Counted from the stretch's first letter, positions 25,417-35,912 are shown. The stretch is 64,000 nt of DNA from Vibrio mimicus CAIM 602 (GCF_000338875.1 NZ_AOMO01000016.1:1-64000), one strand, 5' to 3'. Program-made: numbers and translations. The notes: a model not told the origin generated them from the sequence alone.

Positions 25417-28136
25417 ATGAACTATTTTGCCTTACCTCTGCGTGGCCTAAATTGCATGGGCTGTGCTCGAAAATTGGAGCGCCAACTCAATCAAGATCTC
25501 ACCGTCGAGATCGAAACGCTGACGCCAACCTCGATTGAACTACATACCAATGCCACCTTAAATGAGGTGCTCACCAGCATTGAATCGCTGGGTTATCAAG
25601 GCGGCACAGAGCAAACTTATCAGCTACAAGGTTTAAATTGTGGTCGCTGTGTGAATAAACTGACCACGCACCTCAGCGCGCAGGCAGAAATTGCCAAACT
25701 GCAAGTCAGTAAAGATCAGCTTTCGCTCGTCACAACCTTAACCGCAGAACAAGTGAAAGCGCTAGTGGCGGAAGTGGGCTATCAGGCTATAGAAGCAGAA
25801 CAAGAATCAACATTCACGCCAACAGCCTCTATTAATGAGAAGAAAATCGACACGCCTGATGCTGAAAACTCCTCGAACACAGAACTAACTGAGGCTTCTA
25901 GCCAAACGCTCTCTCTTCTTATTAAAGGGATGACCTGCGCCAGTTGTGTGGCATCGGTGGAAAAAGCCCTGCTTTCTGTTGAGGGTGTACAAAGTGCACA
26001 AGTCAACCTCACAGAGCAAAGCGCCTTGGTGAAAGCCAATTTCGCTAATCCTCAACCACTGCTTAACGCCATTCAAAGTGCTGGCTACCAAGCTGAGATC
26101 TTGGATAACCCAGCGCAGCAACAAGCTAAACAGCAAGCGCAACTCGATGCTTTACAAAAAGAACATAAACAGAGTGCCTTATTGGGTATCGCTCTGGGTG
26201 CGCCTTTAATGCTGTGGGGCGTGTTTGGCGGCAACATGATGATCCGCAATAGTAGTGATCAAATGGTATGGGGTGGAATCGGCGTCATCTGTTTCGTACT
26301 GCTGCTCACCGCAGGACGCCACTTCTTTATTAATGCGTGGCAAGCACTGACTCATGGCAGAGCGACAATGGATACTCTCGTCGCATTGGGTACAGGGGCT
26401 GCTTGGTTTTACTCCATGCTCGTGGTGGCTTGGCCGCAAGCGTTCCCTGATGCGGCGCGTCATGTGTACTTCGAAGCAACGGCAATGATCATTGGTTTGA
26501 TTTCGCTGGGTCATTACATTGAAACCAAAGCCAAAAGCAATACTAATCGCTCACTGCAAGCCTTGCTTAACTTACAACCACAGCAAGCGACGTTGGTGAC
26601 TGAACAAGGCGATCAATCCATGCTGTCGCGGATATTCAACTGGGGATGTCACTACGCATCAAACCCGGAGAGCAAGTTCCTGTCGATGGTGTGGTCAGTA
26701 CTGGTCACTCTTATCTGGATGAATCCATGCTCACGGGCGAACCCATTCCTGTTCTCAAAGAACAAGGAGCAAAAGTCGCGGCAGGTACTCTGAACCAAGA
26801 TGGCAGTTTGGTGATCACTGCTACTGGCATTGGTTCGGAAACTATGCTGGCTCGTATTATCCAGATGGTAAGACAAGCGCAAAGCAGTAAGCCTGCGATT
26901 GCTCGTTTAGCAGACCAGATTTCGTCCGTCTTCGTCCCTGTCGTGGTATTCATTGCCATCCTGTCTGCCGCGCTTTGGTATCTGTATGGCCCTGATCCTA
27001 AAGCCAGTTACATGCTGGTCGTTGCAACGACTGTGCTGATCATTGCCTGCCCTTGTGCTTTGGGGCTTGCTACTCCGCTCTCCATTACCGTGGGTATCGG
27101 CAAGGCGGCAGAGATGGGTATTTTGATTCGCGACGCCAATGTACTGCAGACCGCAAGTCAGGTAGATACCGTCGTGTTTGATAAAACGGGGACTCTGACC
27201 TTAGGCAAACCAAGTATTCAATCACTGCATGTCATGCAGGGTGATGAAAACCAATTGCTTGCCTTAGCCTATGCCCTTGAGCAGCAATCTGAACACCCAC
27301 TGGCTAAAGCGATCTGTGATTACGCGAAACAGCGCAATATTAGCCCAGTAGAGATCAGCCAATTCACTAACCAACGTGGGCGTGGACTATCGGCTGATTA
27401 CCAAAATCAAACCGCGCTTGTCGGCTCATTGGCTTTTATGAAAGAGCAAGGCATTGATTTGTCTATGGCTGAATCGACTCTAGAGCAGTTTGCAGCACAA
27501 GCATGGACTCCGGTTGCAGTGGCTTATCGTGGCATGTTGCAAGGCGTATTAGCCATTGCCGATCCGATCAAACCCACCTCAGCACAAGCGGTACGTAAGC
27601 TCAATGAGCTTGGAATTCATACTGTGATGCTGACTGGCGATCATGCTTCGGTCGCGAATGCCATTGCTAAAGAGCTCGGTATCTCGCAAGTGATTGCGCA
27701 AGTACTGCCCGATCAAAAAGCGCAGCACATTCAAGCTTTGCAACAACAAGGCCGCAAAGTGGCCATGATTGGTGATGGTATTAATGATGCCCCAGCTCTG
27801 GCGCTTGCCGACATTGGTATTGCAATGGGTAGTGGCAGTGATGTGGCGATCGAGAGTGCACAGATGACACTTTTGAACTCATCGCCAACGAGTGTGGTCA
27901 GTGCGATTGAACTTTCTCAAGCCACCGTTCGCAATATGAAGCAGAACCTGTTTGGCGCATTTATTTACAACACGCTTGGCATTCCTATCGCTGCGGGTGT
28001 ACTTTACCCGGCTTTTGGATTTTTGCTTAGCCCAGTTATCGCAGGGGCTGCGATGGCGCTCTCCTCCATTACCGTAGTCAGCAATGCGAATAGACTGCGC
28101 TGGAGCAAAATTTCTTTCGACCAACATTCTCAATGA
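25417..28136 (+). pseudogene. copA: Copper-exporting P1B ATPase CopA, with a one-base frameshift
   Basis: Together the two frames encode a complete CopA of about 906 residues. The first frame has three HMA domains (CxxC at LNCMGC, LNCGRC, MTCASC) and the first membrane helices. The second has TGEP (actuator), the CPC metal-site motif in CPCALGLATPL, DKTGTLT (phosphorylation), EHPLA and GDGINDAPAL. Near 26620-26622 one base is missing: TCC-AT-GCT-GTC would restore ADIQLGMSLRIKPGEQ. The first frame then runs on to a stop at 26793. No slippery heptamer like that of E. coli copA is visible, and the site is far downstream of that programmed site. The start at 25417 follows GGAGGA. It is either a real lesion or a sequencing error. 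Confidence 0.88.
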
Positions 28137-28144
28137 GGTAAATC

Positions 28145-28585
28145 ATGAAACGATCAATTATGACACTCGCCCTATTTGCAGCTTTTTCAGGGCAAGCGCT
28201 TGCCGTCGATGTAGTGAATCACAAATCACCTTACTGTGGTTGTTGCACCGAATGGACCAAACACATGGAAGAAAATGGTTTTACGGTTAAAGAAGTCCTG
28301 CATGACGACATGAATGGGATTAAGCAACAACTGGGGGTAAAACCAAAACTGGCCTCTTGCCATACCGCAGAGATCGGCGGTTATGTCTTTGAAGGTCATA
28401 TTCCAGCGCAAGACATCAAAGATTTTCTGGCTAACCCACCAAAAAATGCAAAAGGGCTAGCAGTTCCTGGAATGCCTATGGGTTCACCGGGCATGGAATA
28501 TGGTGATAAGAAAGACAGCTATGCGGTATACGCCTTTAATGAGCGCGGCCAAGTGTTTGAATACCGTTTCCATAAAGGAAACTGA
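28145..28585 (+). CDS. Secreted DUF411 metal-binding protein
   Basis: A 146-residue periplasmic protein with signal peptide (MKRSIMTLALFAAFSGQALA) and the DUF411 motif KSPYCGCCTEW near the mature N-terminus, a further Cys-His pair in LASCHTAEIGGYV, and a Met-rich loop (PGMPMGSPGMEYG). These residues suit copper binding. It begins 8 nt after copA, so it is likely in the same CueR-controlled transcript and may hand over or sequester periplasmic copper. The exact role of DUF411 is not established. Confidence 0.88.
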   Translation: MKRSIMTLALFAAFSGQALAVDVVNHKSPYCGCCTEWTKHMEENGFTVKEVLHDDMNGIKQQLGVKPKLASCHTAEIGGYVFEGHIPAQDIKDFLANPPKNAKGLAVPGMPMGSPGMEYGDKKDSYAVYAFNERGQVFEYRFHKGN

Positions 28586-28668
28586 TCTCTCCTTTTTATC
28601 AAAGAGAATAGAGAGCTAGACACAAAGCGCTGTCTAATAACTTTTTCTTCTAGAAAAAAGACAAAAGA

Positions 28669-28692
28669 AAAGCCTCCGCATGCGGAGGCTTT
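28669..28692. terminator. Bidirectional terminator between the copper genes and chitobiase
   Basis: AAAGCCTCCGCA/TGCGGAGGCTTT is a perfect 24-nt palindrome. Convergent genes end on both sides (28585 and 28723). A-rich sequence upstream gives a U-rich run for the minus-strand transcript. Confidence 0.88.
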
Positions 28693-28722
28693 CATTATCC
28701 ATTCAGTGAAATGAGTGTTCGA

Positions 28723-31374
28723 TTATTTTAGCGAAGTCACTCGGCTAGCACGCTCACCGCTGGCAGAAACAGAGCGAATCCAAACTTCTCCGTTCACTTT
28801 TGGTGCTTGTTTTGCGTCATAATCCAACCAAGTTTGACCATCCAGTGAGTATTGCAGCGTGACACCAGGGAACTGAACGTTCATGGCCAAATGACCGTTC
28901 TCGATCTTCGCTCCCGGAACTGGGAGGCGGTAATCAATACCTGCTTTCTCAAGTTTGGCCAGCTCACGTTGACCCAATACGTTAGCAAAGCGATTCCAAT
29001 CCGCATTTAGAGCTTTGTCGTTGACTCGCTGAGTCTCCTGCGAATATTCCACGCCAGCTTTGTAAGTGTTTTCCCAATCCGCACGATGCCATGCACGCTC
29101 AGCGGCTGCGAGCACGCGAGGGAATACCATGTATTCATATTGCTCATCGGTACGTACGGTTTCAGACCAAAGCTGCGCAGACAGACCATAGAAAGGCTTA
29201 CCTTTCACTTCGCCTTTACCACTGAAGCCATTGCCATCACGATCCAGTGAGGTTTCTGCGTTTTGTGGCAAGTTTTCCGGTGCAAAACCAAACATTTTAC
29301 GTGTATCGGTCGCACGCGTTGCCCAGTAGTAGCCACGCTCTTTTGGATCAGCTTCATAAGGCATATCCATATACACGTAGTCAGGGTTAGAGATGATCAC
29401 ATCGTAACCTTTCTCAGCCCATTCATAGGCAGAAGCAGAACCGCCCCAGTACAGGACATCCCAGAAGTTCACACGCGTGTTCTCAGTCGCGAACGCTTTT
29501 TCACCTTCGCTGTATTTCAAGCCATCTTGCCATGCTTGGAAATTAGGAATGCCTTTCTCTGCCACCAGCTTAGAAACTTGCTCAGCAAAGTAGCTTGGTA
29601 AGTGGCCGAAATCACTCACTGCACCGCTCGCAATCAAGTTTTGACACTGCGGCGAACGCGCAAAGGGTTTGTCTTGCTTGCTCAGATCCAAGTTGCCTTT
29701 CCAGCTTACCGGCTCTTGAGTGTTGATATCTTGGAAGCCAGCGCCCAACTTGATGTTTTTCGCTTCGTCGCCACCAAAGTGCCACGTCGTCAAAGGCATA
29801 CCTGCTGCTTGATGCATTGCCGCAATCTCAGAGATCACTTTATCCACAAAACGCTTTGACGAATCTAAGCATGGGTTGATAAAGCTCATGCGATCATAAA
29901 ACTGTACTGTGGTGACGTTAGAGGTATCTTGCGGATCCAGCAGACGGAACTCATTGGCCGCCGCCTCATTGCCCTCTTGCATTAAACGTTGGTAACGCGC
30001 TTCCATGGAAACAACGGCAGCACGAGCGTGCGCTGGCATATCAATTTCAGGGATCACTTCGATATGACGTGCTTTCGCGTATTGCAGGATCTCTAGGTAA
30101 TCTTGCTTAGTGAAATAGCCAGAGCCAAAGTTATCTGCATTTGGACCAGAACCCAATTGTGGCAATACACATTCCGTTTCGCTCGGGTCAAAACAACGTT
30201 GACTGCCGATGTCAGTAAGCTCTGGCAATCCTGGGATTTCAATACGCCAGCCTTCGTCATCAGTCAGGTGCAGATGCAGCTTATTCATTTTGTAAGCGGC
30301 CATCTGGTCTAATGTTGCCAGAATCGCTTGTTTAGAGTGGAAATTACGCGCCACGTCCACCATCACACCACGGTAATCAAAGCGTGGAGCATCGACGATT
30401 TCTACTTTTGGCAGTTGAGTCGCATCCGCCATATCGACTAGACCAAGCACCGATTGCATAGCGTAGAATGCACCCGCTTGGTCATATGCGGTAACTTTAA
30501 TCGCCTTAGAGGTGATCGCTAAACGATAAGCACCAGATTTGGCCAGCTCACCTTTAAAAGATTTAGGATTGATAACAACTTGCGCTGGCATTACCCCTTT
30601 CAGGTTCACACCAAGCAGTTGCGCACGCTCATTGAGTGCTTTCGCTTGCTCACCTTCAAACGCTTTACTTGGCACTGCAATGCCTTTCGCGATAGAAACT
30701 GAACCTTTGTGGGTTTTCACTTGCAGCGGTGTTGGGATCAGTGCGCTGGAAACATCTTGCAAAGCGACATCGCTATTTTTTTCAAAACGAGACAGGGCTT
30801 GAGCAAACACATTGTTGTCGCTAGGAATGCGCTTGAGATTTTCGCCCTCTAGGCCAGACACAAAACTGTCCACATCTTCCGTGTTCAAAGAAGCAATCAC
30901 TTTTGGCTCTGCATCAGGAGCTGTCACAAAAGCACGTGGCATAAAGTCAGTATCAAACAGAGTCCAGTACTCACCAATCAGCGGCAGAACCGCAGTTTCA
31001 CCAGCGGCAAAACCATCAAATTTGTCTGTAGGTTCTAGCTTGTGCAAATCCCCGGTCACGCGGGTAACTTTAAATTGATCGTTATCTACATCGAGAATAA
31101 TGCGAATGCTATGGAAATAGATGGCCCAATCTTTTGAATTGACCGCCTCACCACTGTTAACCAACGTCATATTGACTTGGTTACATGACGCCCACTCTGC
31201 TTCCAGAGTCTGACACGCTAACCCAGTATCTGCACCATGGTTGGTCACCACTTGATATTGGACATCCAAATTGTTCGCAAGTGTATTCACCACTTCTTGT
31301 GGTGATGATGAATTCAACGCGCAGCCACTTAATGAAGTGAATACCGCGATAGAGATAAGACTCTTCTTCAGCAT
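28723..31374 (-). CDS. chb: Beta-N-acetylhexosaminidase (chitobiase) lipoprotein
   Basis: An 883-residue family GH20 enzyme that cleaves terminal N-acetylglucosamine from chitobiose and chitin oligomers, part of the Vibrio chitin pathway. MLKKSLISIAVFTSLSGC is a lipoprotein signal with lipobox LSGC. Domains in order: N-terminal CHB/HEX carbohydrate domain, GH20b domain, catalytic barrel with LHLTDDEGWRIEI and the catalytic pair in HFGGDEAKN (near residue 533), and a C-terminal Ig-like CHB/HEX domain. The start at 31374 follows AGGG and is preferred over an ATG 42 nt upstream. The symbol chb is by family; strain naming varies. Confidence 0.92.
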   Translation of the reverse strand: MLKKSLISIAVFTSLSGCALNSSSPQEVVNTLANNLDVQYQVVTNHGADTGLACQTLEAEWASCNQVNMTLVNSGEAVNSKDWAIYFHSIRIILDVDNDQFKVTRVTGDLHKLEPTDKFDGFAAGETAVLPLIGEYWTLFDTDFMPRAFVTAPDAEPKVIASLNTEDVDSFVSGLEGENLKRIPSDNNVFAQALSRFEKNSDVALQDVSSALIPTPLQVKTHKGSVSIAKGIAVPSKAFEGEQAKALNERAQLLGVNLKGVMPAQVVINPKSFKGELAKSGAYRLAITSKAIKVTAYDQAGAFYAMQSVLGLVDMADATQLPKVEIVDAPRFDYRGVMVDVARNFHSKQAILATLDQMAAYKMNKLHLHLTDDEGWRIEIPGLPELTDIGSQRCFDPSETECVLPQLGSGPNADNFGSGYFTKQDYLEILQYAKARHIEVIPEIDMPAHARAAVVSMEARYQRLMQEGNEAAANEFRLLDPQDTSNVTTVQFYDRMSFINPCLDSSKRFVDKVISEIAAMHQAAGMPLTTWHFGGDEAKNIKLGAGFQDINTQEPVSWKGNLDLSKQDKPFARSPQCQNLIASGAVSDFGHLPSYFAEQVSKLVAEKGIPNFQAWQDGLKYSEGEKAFATENTRVNFWDVLYWGGSASAYEWAEKGYDVIISNPDYVYMDMPYEADPKERGYYWATRATDTRKMFGFAPENLPQNAETSLDRDGNGFSGKGEVKGKPFYGLSAQLWSETVRTDEQYEYMVFPRVLAAAERAWHRADWENTYKAGVEYSQETQRVNDKALNADWNRFANVLGQRELAKLEKAGIDYRLPVPGAKIENGHLAMNVQFPGVTLQYSLDGQTWLDYDAKQAPKVNGEVWIRSVSASGERASRVTSLK

Positions 31375-31820
31375 AATAATTACCCTAAATTGATTCACGA
31401 TGAGGATACTCAGCAAGCATCCAATCCCAAAACGACATCAGCCAATGGCTTTACCTAAAATTCAGGGAGTATTTAGCGAGACTTTTTTCTAAGCTCAAAA
31501 TTAATCCTTTACGCCAGTGATCAACCTCAAACTTTACATTTTGAAAATGAATTAAATCCTTGTTTATCAAAAACATAAAAATAACGTCAAAATCGACAGT
31601 TCAGTTTTGACGAGATTTCCTAGAATTAAGATCACACTTCACACCTCTAATACCCCAATAAAAAGTGAGGATGATCACATGAGAAAAAATGTTAAATAAG
31701 TGAATAAGCTCGAACAAATCCACAAGATGTGAGCTTCATCATCATTCTCACTCCGTCAAATTCGTTAATTCACTGATAAAGTAACGTTTTTGTCGAACCA
31801 TTGTGGAGTTCATACATTCA
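31375..31820. other. Regulatory spacer between chitobiase and the TraB-like gene
   Basis: This 446-bp AT-rich spacer separates two divergent genes and must hold both promoters. I find no gene with a ribosome binding site and cannot define promoter elements with confidence. Chitin-induced genes in Vibrio are controlled by ChiS and catabolite repression, so sites for these are expected, but I could not point to one. Confidence 0.5.
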
Positions 31821-32687
31821 ATGCGATGCCGAATATTTATCAGCTTATTATTGCTGTTTACTCAAACTCTTCATGCTGAACCGCTGTTCTGGTCAGCCAC
31901 TAAAGGCACGACCCAATTATTAATCATGGGTTCATTGCATGTAGGGCGAGATGATCTCTACCCACTCCCGAAAGAAGTTGAACAAGCTCTGAAACACAGT
32001 GCTGGCCTAGTGGTTGAAACGGATATCCGTGCAGGTTCAGCCGCCGCCCCTGCCTCTTCGATGGTCAGTAGTGAACAAGTATTGAGTGATGAACAACTTT
32101 TTGTGTTAGATCGCATCGCACAACAGCTTGGGCTCAATAGTCAACAATTGCGCCAACTTCCACCTTGGTCTGCCAGTCTACTAATACAAATGCGCTTTTT
32201 TGCTGAGTTAGGTTATCAGGCTGAACGAGGTATCGATCTCTATTTCATGCATCAAGCAGAACAACAGCAAATTCCAGTACTGGGTTTAGAAACCTTGCAG
32301 TTTCAGCTTGATCTATTAGCAGGGTTACCTAATTCAGGTGAAGAGCTGCTGGTGAGTTTAATCAAGGATTGGGAAATCAATGCCAAGCTTACTGAATGCA
32401 TGATTCAGAGCTGGAAAAATGGCGATCAGGACAAGCTATTAGAAGTGGCAAAGCTGAGTGAAATGTCGCCCGAATTAGAGCACAAAATGCTGATTGCACG
32501 TAATCAAGACTGGGCAGAAAAATTAAGCCAAACCAGTTTCTTGCCAGAGCAAGATAAGCCTTATCTGGTGGTCGTTGGAACTTTGCATTTGGTTGGTGAA
32601 CAGAGCTTACTAGCCCAACTCAAGAAAAAGGGCTTTAGCATCAAACAGCTGAATCAAAACACTGAAGCGAAATGCTCATTTTTCTAG
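31821..32687 (+). CDS. TraB/GumN family protein (Tiki-like)
   Basis: A 288-residue exported protein with signal peptide (MRCRIFISLLLLFTQTLHA). Family motifs: LLIMGSLHVGRDDLYPLP near the mature N-terminus and a closing VVVGTLHLVGEQSLLAQLKK, the paired G-x-x-H elements of the TraB/PrgY/GumN fold, which in some members binds metal and acts as a protease. Its bacterial role is not established. A GTG at 31803 is open upstream, but GGAG lies 12 nt before the ATG at 31821, which is chosen. It is a single gene. Confidence 0.85.
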   Translation: MRCRIFISLLLLFTQTLHAEPLFWSATKGTTQLLIMGSLHVGRDDLYPLPKEVEQALKHSAGLVVETDIRAGSAAAPASSMVSSEQVLSDEQLFVLDRIAQQLGLNSQQLRQLPPWSASLLIQMRFFAELGYQAERGIDLYFMHQAEQQQIPVLGLETLQFQLDLLAGLPNSGEELLVSLIKDWEINAKLTECMIQSWKNGDQDKLLEVAKLSEMSPELEHKMLIARNQDWAEKLSQTSFLPEQDKPYLVVVGTLHLVGEQSLLAQLKKKGFSIKQLNQNTEAKCSFF

Positions 32688-32782
32688 TGAATTTTCTGGT
32701 TAACGTTTTCTGAGCAACTTGGGGTCAATGACTTTACCCCTTAAAACGGCAATTTCCAGACAAAATTGGCAATGGCAGAAAG

Positions 32783-32814
32783 TAAAAAGGCCCCAGCATA
32801 AATGCTGAGGCCTT
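32783..32814 (-). terminator. Terminator of tRNA-Pro
   Basis: On the minus strand AAGGCCTCAGCAT-TT-ATGCTGGGGCCTT (one T-G pair) is followed by TTTACTTTC. It starts 8 nt beyond the tRNA 3' end. Confidence 0.85.
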
Positions 32815-32819
32815 GAATA

Positions 32820-32896
<77 letters not shown>

Positions 32897-33125
32897 GAAC
32901 GCTGCGTATATTACTCGTCATTTCCGGAAACGCAAGCCCTTAAGCCAGACTTTCTTCGTGGTTTATATCGTTCGCTCAAAAGACCATCAAAGCACGTAAA
33001 AAATGTGACTCACAACTCAACATCGGAAACATATAAGTAACCTATGCAACACAATTGATCCAGATCAGTGCTGCAAATGTAGCCAGAATTTAACGTTAGC
33101 TCGTCTTCAACACTTTGGAGGAAAC

Positions 33126-33266
33126 ATGGACTTCTGGCTCGATCTTCTTTTTGGTAATGCAGTTGGACTCTCTTCAATGATAGTCATCTTGGGCGCTTTA
33201 GGTCTTATGCTGTTCTATGGCGGTTTCTTCATCTACAAAGTAATGAACGACAAATCTCCTCACTAG
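33126..33266 (+). CDS. 46-residue DUF3149 small membrane protein
   Basis: A short gene (MDFWLDLLFGNAVGLSSMIV start, ends KVMNDKSPH) with an excellent ribosome binding site (GGAGG 6 nt before the ATG). A single transmembrane helix (about residues 14-39, SMIVILGALGLMLFYGGFFI) is preceded by a short amphipathic N-terminus, matching the DUF3149 family of tiny inner-membrane proteins. Function unknown. It stands alone between tRNA-Pro and smrA and has its own terminator at 33305-33338, so it is probably a single-gene transcript. Confidence 0.85.
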   Translation: MDFWLDLLFGNAVGLSSMIVILGALGLMLFYGGFFIYKVMNDKSPH

Positions 33267-33304
33267 ATCGCTAGCCTCTATTGAAAGATAGAAAAACGCT
33301 ATGC

Positions 33305-33338
33305 ACCGGAGCCGACTGCGTGTCTGCTCCGGTTTTTT
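33305..33338 (+). terminator. Terminator after the DUF3149 gene
   Basis: ACCGGAGC (33305-33312) pairs with GCTCCGGT (33326-33333), followed by TTTTTTATT. It starts 39 nt after the small gene's stop. Confidence 0.9.
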
Positions 33339-33446
33339 ATTGTGCATTCACACTCAACACGACTCTCCCTCCCCATCAACTCGGTGCAACTTGGTAAAGT
33401 ACGAGTATATAATCACGTCCATGTGAAATAACTTTGATGTGCCGTT

Positions 33447-34025
33447 ATGTCGCAAGATGATTTCGAACTGTTCCAACAAATGATGGGCGATGTAAAAACC
33501 ATTACTCATGACACCGTTGAACTTAAAAAGACTCACCAAATCACCGAAGCCCAATTGGCTAAACGTGAAGCGGCGGTAAGTTTGGCAGACCATGATCCCG
33601 ATGCTCTATCCGTTGATCATGCGCCTATGGTTAAACCCGATGATCTCCTCGAATTTAAGCGCGATGGAGTACAGGACGGCGTTTACCGCAAACTCAGATT
33701 GGGCAAGTACCCCATTCAGGCACGCTTAGACTTACATCGAAAAACGCTTAAAGAAGCACGCAGTGAAGTGATCCAATTTATTCGTCAATGCATGGCGATG
33801 GATATTCGCACCATGCTGATTGTGCATGGTCGTGGCGAACGTTCTACACCGCCTGCATTAATGAAGAGTTTTGTGAGCCATTGGCTGACCCAAATCAGTG
33901 AAGTTCAGTGTGCCCATTCCGCACAACGGCTGCATGGCGGCACTGGTGCCGTTTATGTATTACTGCGTAAAAGCCCAGAGAAAAAAGCAGAAAACCGCGA
34001 ACGCCACCAGAAACGCCTTGGCTAA
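33447..34025 (+). CDS. smrA: Smr-domain endonuclease SmrA
   Basis: A 192-residue protein like E. coli YdaL (SmrA). The N-terminal region (VKPDDLLEFKRDGVQDGVYR) leads into a C-terminal Smr domain with LDLHRKTLKEA and the nucleotide-contacting loop LIVHGRGERS, plus HGGTGAVYVLLRK. Smr domains nick DNA or cleave RNA; SmrA's biological role is uncertain. The gene is followed by rluF after 66 nt. Confidence 0.9.
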   Translation: MSQDDFELFQQMMGDVKTITHDTVELKKTHQITEAQLAKREAAVSLADHDPDALSVDHAPMVKPDDLLEFKRDGVQDGVYRKLRLGKYPIQARLDLHRKTLKEARSEVIQFIRQCMAMDIRTMLIVHGRGERSTPPALMKSFVSHWLTQISEVQCAHSAQRLHGGTGAVYVLLRKSPEKKAENRERHQKRLG

Positions 34026-34091
34026 GCAGTCAAAGCTGCTAGAATGCGCGGATTTTGTGCAACCATCCGTTGTGAAACGTTAGGAGATTGT

Positions 34092-35147
34092 ATGTCCCAA
34101 CCTATTGAAAAACGCCTTAATAAATTCATCAGTGAAACCGGTTTTTGCTCACGCCGTGAGGCTGACAAACTGATTGAACAAGGCCGCGTAACCCTCAATG
34201 GCGCACAGCCTGAAGTCGGTAGCAAGGTCACAGAACAAGATGAAGTGTGTATTGATGGCAAGCCGCTACGCAGCAAAGAACGCCCTATCTATATTGCTTT
34301 AAACAAGCCAACAGGCATTACCTGTACTACGGAACGCGATGTTCCGGGGAACATTGTCGACTTTATTGATCACCACAAACGTATCTTCCCGATTGGTCGT
34401 TTAGATAAGCCGTCTGACGGACTGATCTTCCTAACCAATGATGGCGATATCGTGAATAAAATCCTGCGCGCAGGTAATAACCACGAAAAAGAGTATGTGG
34501 TACGGGTTGATAAACCTATCACACCTGAATTTATCCGTCAGATGGCATCCGGAGTGAACATCCTCGATACCGTTACTCTGCCTTGTAAAGTCACTCAGGA
34601 AACTCAGTATTCTTTTCGCATCGTGCTGACTCAAGGCCTCAATCGCCAAATTCGCCGCATGTGTGAAGCCTTGGGTTATGAGGTATTTAAACTGCGCCGA
34701 GTGCGAATCATGAACATCACTTTAGATGGGATTCCAAACGGTAAATGGCGTTATTTAAGCGAAGCAGAAGTGAATGAAATTCTGGCCATGTGTGAGGATT
34801 CAAGTGGTACGGAAGAAGCATCACGTGTCGCACAAAGTGGTGACAGCATTAAGCGTGCGACTGATGCCAAGCTGTTTGATAGTCGTGAAGCCAATAAAGA
34901 ATCCAAAGCGCGCCGCAACCCAAAAACCTATCATGGTAAAAATGCGCAAGAGTTTCGTCATGCCCCCCAACTCAAAAAAAGCTCAGCGCCATCCAAAGAG
35001 CTCTCCATCAAACTCTTCGACAGCATCAAAACCAGCCTCGCGTCCAACCCCACGCACTGGCGGCACCTTGAGCCTAAGAAAGTCGAAATAATCTTGTCAT
35101 GCCACATAGAACAGAAAAGGGAAGCCATACGCTTCCCTTTTTATTGA
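34092..35147 (+). CDS. rluF: 23S rRNA pseudouridine synthase RluF, with a changed C-terminal frame
   Basis: RluF makes pseudouridine in helix 74-75 of 23S rRNA (E. coli position 2604). The first 290 residues are complete: an S4 domain ([20 protein letters not shown]) and the RsuA/RluB/E/F catalytic domain with [18 protein letters not shown] and the catalytic Asp. The start at 34092 follows AGGAG. After a run of six C at 34963-34968 the tail appears to leave its natural frame. The frame in use runs into the terminator and ends at 35147, whereas the next frame stops at 35091 and gives a basic Ser/Thr/Lys/Pro-rich tail usual for this family. One extra C would explain it; catalysis should not be affected. 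Confidence 0.85.
   Translation: MSQPIEKRLNKFISETGFCSRREADKLIEQGRVTLNGAQPEVGSKVTEQDEVCIDGKPLRSKERPIYIALNKPTGITCTTERDVPGNIVDFIDHHKRIFPIGRLDKPSDGLIFLTNDGDIVNKILRAGNNHEKEYVVRVDKPITPEFIRQMASGVNILDTVTLPCKVTQETQYSFRIVLTQGLNRQIRRMCEALGYEVFKLRRVRIMNITLDGIPNGKWRYLSEAEVNEILAMCEDSSGTEEASRVAQSGDSIKRATDAKLFDSREANKESKARRNPKTYHGKNAQEFRHAPQLKKSSAPSKELSIKLFDSIKTSLASNPTHWRHLEPKKVEIILSCHIEQKREAIRFPFY
35115..35142. terminator. Bidirectional terminator between rluF and upp
   Basis: AAAAGGGAAGC-CATAC-GCTTCCCTTTTT. The stem overlaps the last codons of the called rluF frame, which itself suggests that the true rluF end is earlier. It can also serve upp, which ends at 35199 on the other strand. Confidence 0.88.
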
Positions 35148-35198
35148 TACAAATCCTATGTTTCGGTTGCGCTTTCTTATCACAGAGCCTTGTTAGGA

Positions 35199-35825
35199 TT
35201 ACTTAGTACCAAAAATCTTGTCGCCAGCATCACCAAGACCAGGAACGATGTAGCCTTTGTCGTTCAGCTTCTCATCGATAGCCGCTGTGTAAAGCTCTAC
35301 ATCTGGGTGTGCCTTTTCCAGAGCAGCAATACCTTCAGGAGCCGCCACCAGCACCAGAACTTTAATCTGGTTACAGCCTTTCTCTTTCAGCAGGTCGATA
35401 GTGGCGATCATTGAACCACCAGTTGCTAGCATAGGGTCAACCACTAGGGCAATACGCTCTTCAATGTTAGAAGCCAGCTTATTGAAGTAAGGCACTGGTT
35501 CAAGAGTTTCTTCGTCACGGTAAATACCCACTACGCTGATACGCGCACTTGGGATGTGTTCAAGTACACCATCCATCATGCCAAGACCCGCACGCAAGAT
35601 TGGCACTACTGTTACTTTCTTACCTTTGATCTGATCCACTTGTACTGGACCATTCCAGCCTTCGATCGTGACTTTTTCGGTTTCAAAGTCAGAAGTCGCT
35701 TCATAAGTCAGCAGGCTACCAACTTCTGTCGCAAGCTCGCGAAAACGCTTAGTGCTGATATCGCCTTCACGCATCAGGCCAAGTTTGTGTTTTACAAGAG
35801 GGTGCTTAACTTCAACAATTTTCAT
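35199..35825 (-). CDS. upp: Uracil phosphoribosyltransferase
   Basis: A 208-residue enzyme that makes UMP from uracil and PRPP (pyrimidine salvage). The family motifs are [17 protein letters not shown], the PRPP loop in [16 protein letters not shown], and the uracil-binding C-terminus [16 protein letters not shown]. The start at 35825 follows GGAG; the frame is open upstream but lacks a site. It is divergent from purM with a PurR box between them. Confidence 0.97.
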   Translation of the reverse strand: MKIVEVKHPLVKHKLGLMREGDISTKRFRELATEVGSLLTYEATSDFETEKVTIEGWNGPVQVDQIKGKKVTVVPILRAGLGMMDGVLEHIPSARISVVGIYRDEETLEPVPYFNKLASNIEERIALVVDPMLATGGSMIATIDLLKEKGCNQIKVLVLVAAPEGIAALEKAHPDVELYTAAIDEKLNDKGYIVPGLGDAGDKIFGTK

Positions 35826-35912
35826 GTCCAACTCCGGCTTCATTAATTTAAACCTGCGGATTATACACTTATTTTGTCGACTTTTCCGACTGTAAAACCG
35901 GATAAAAATCTT

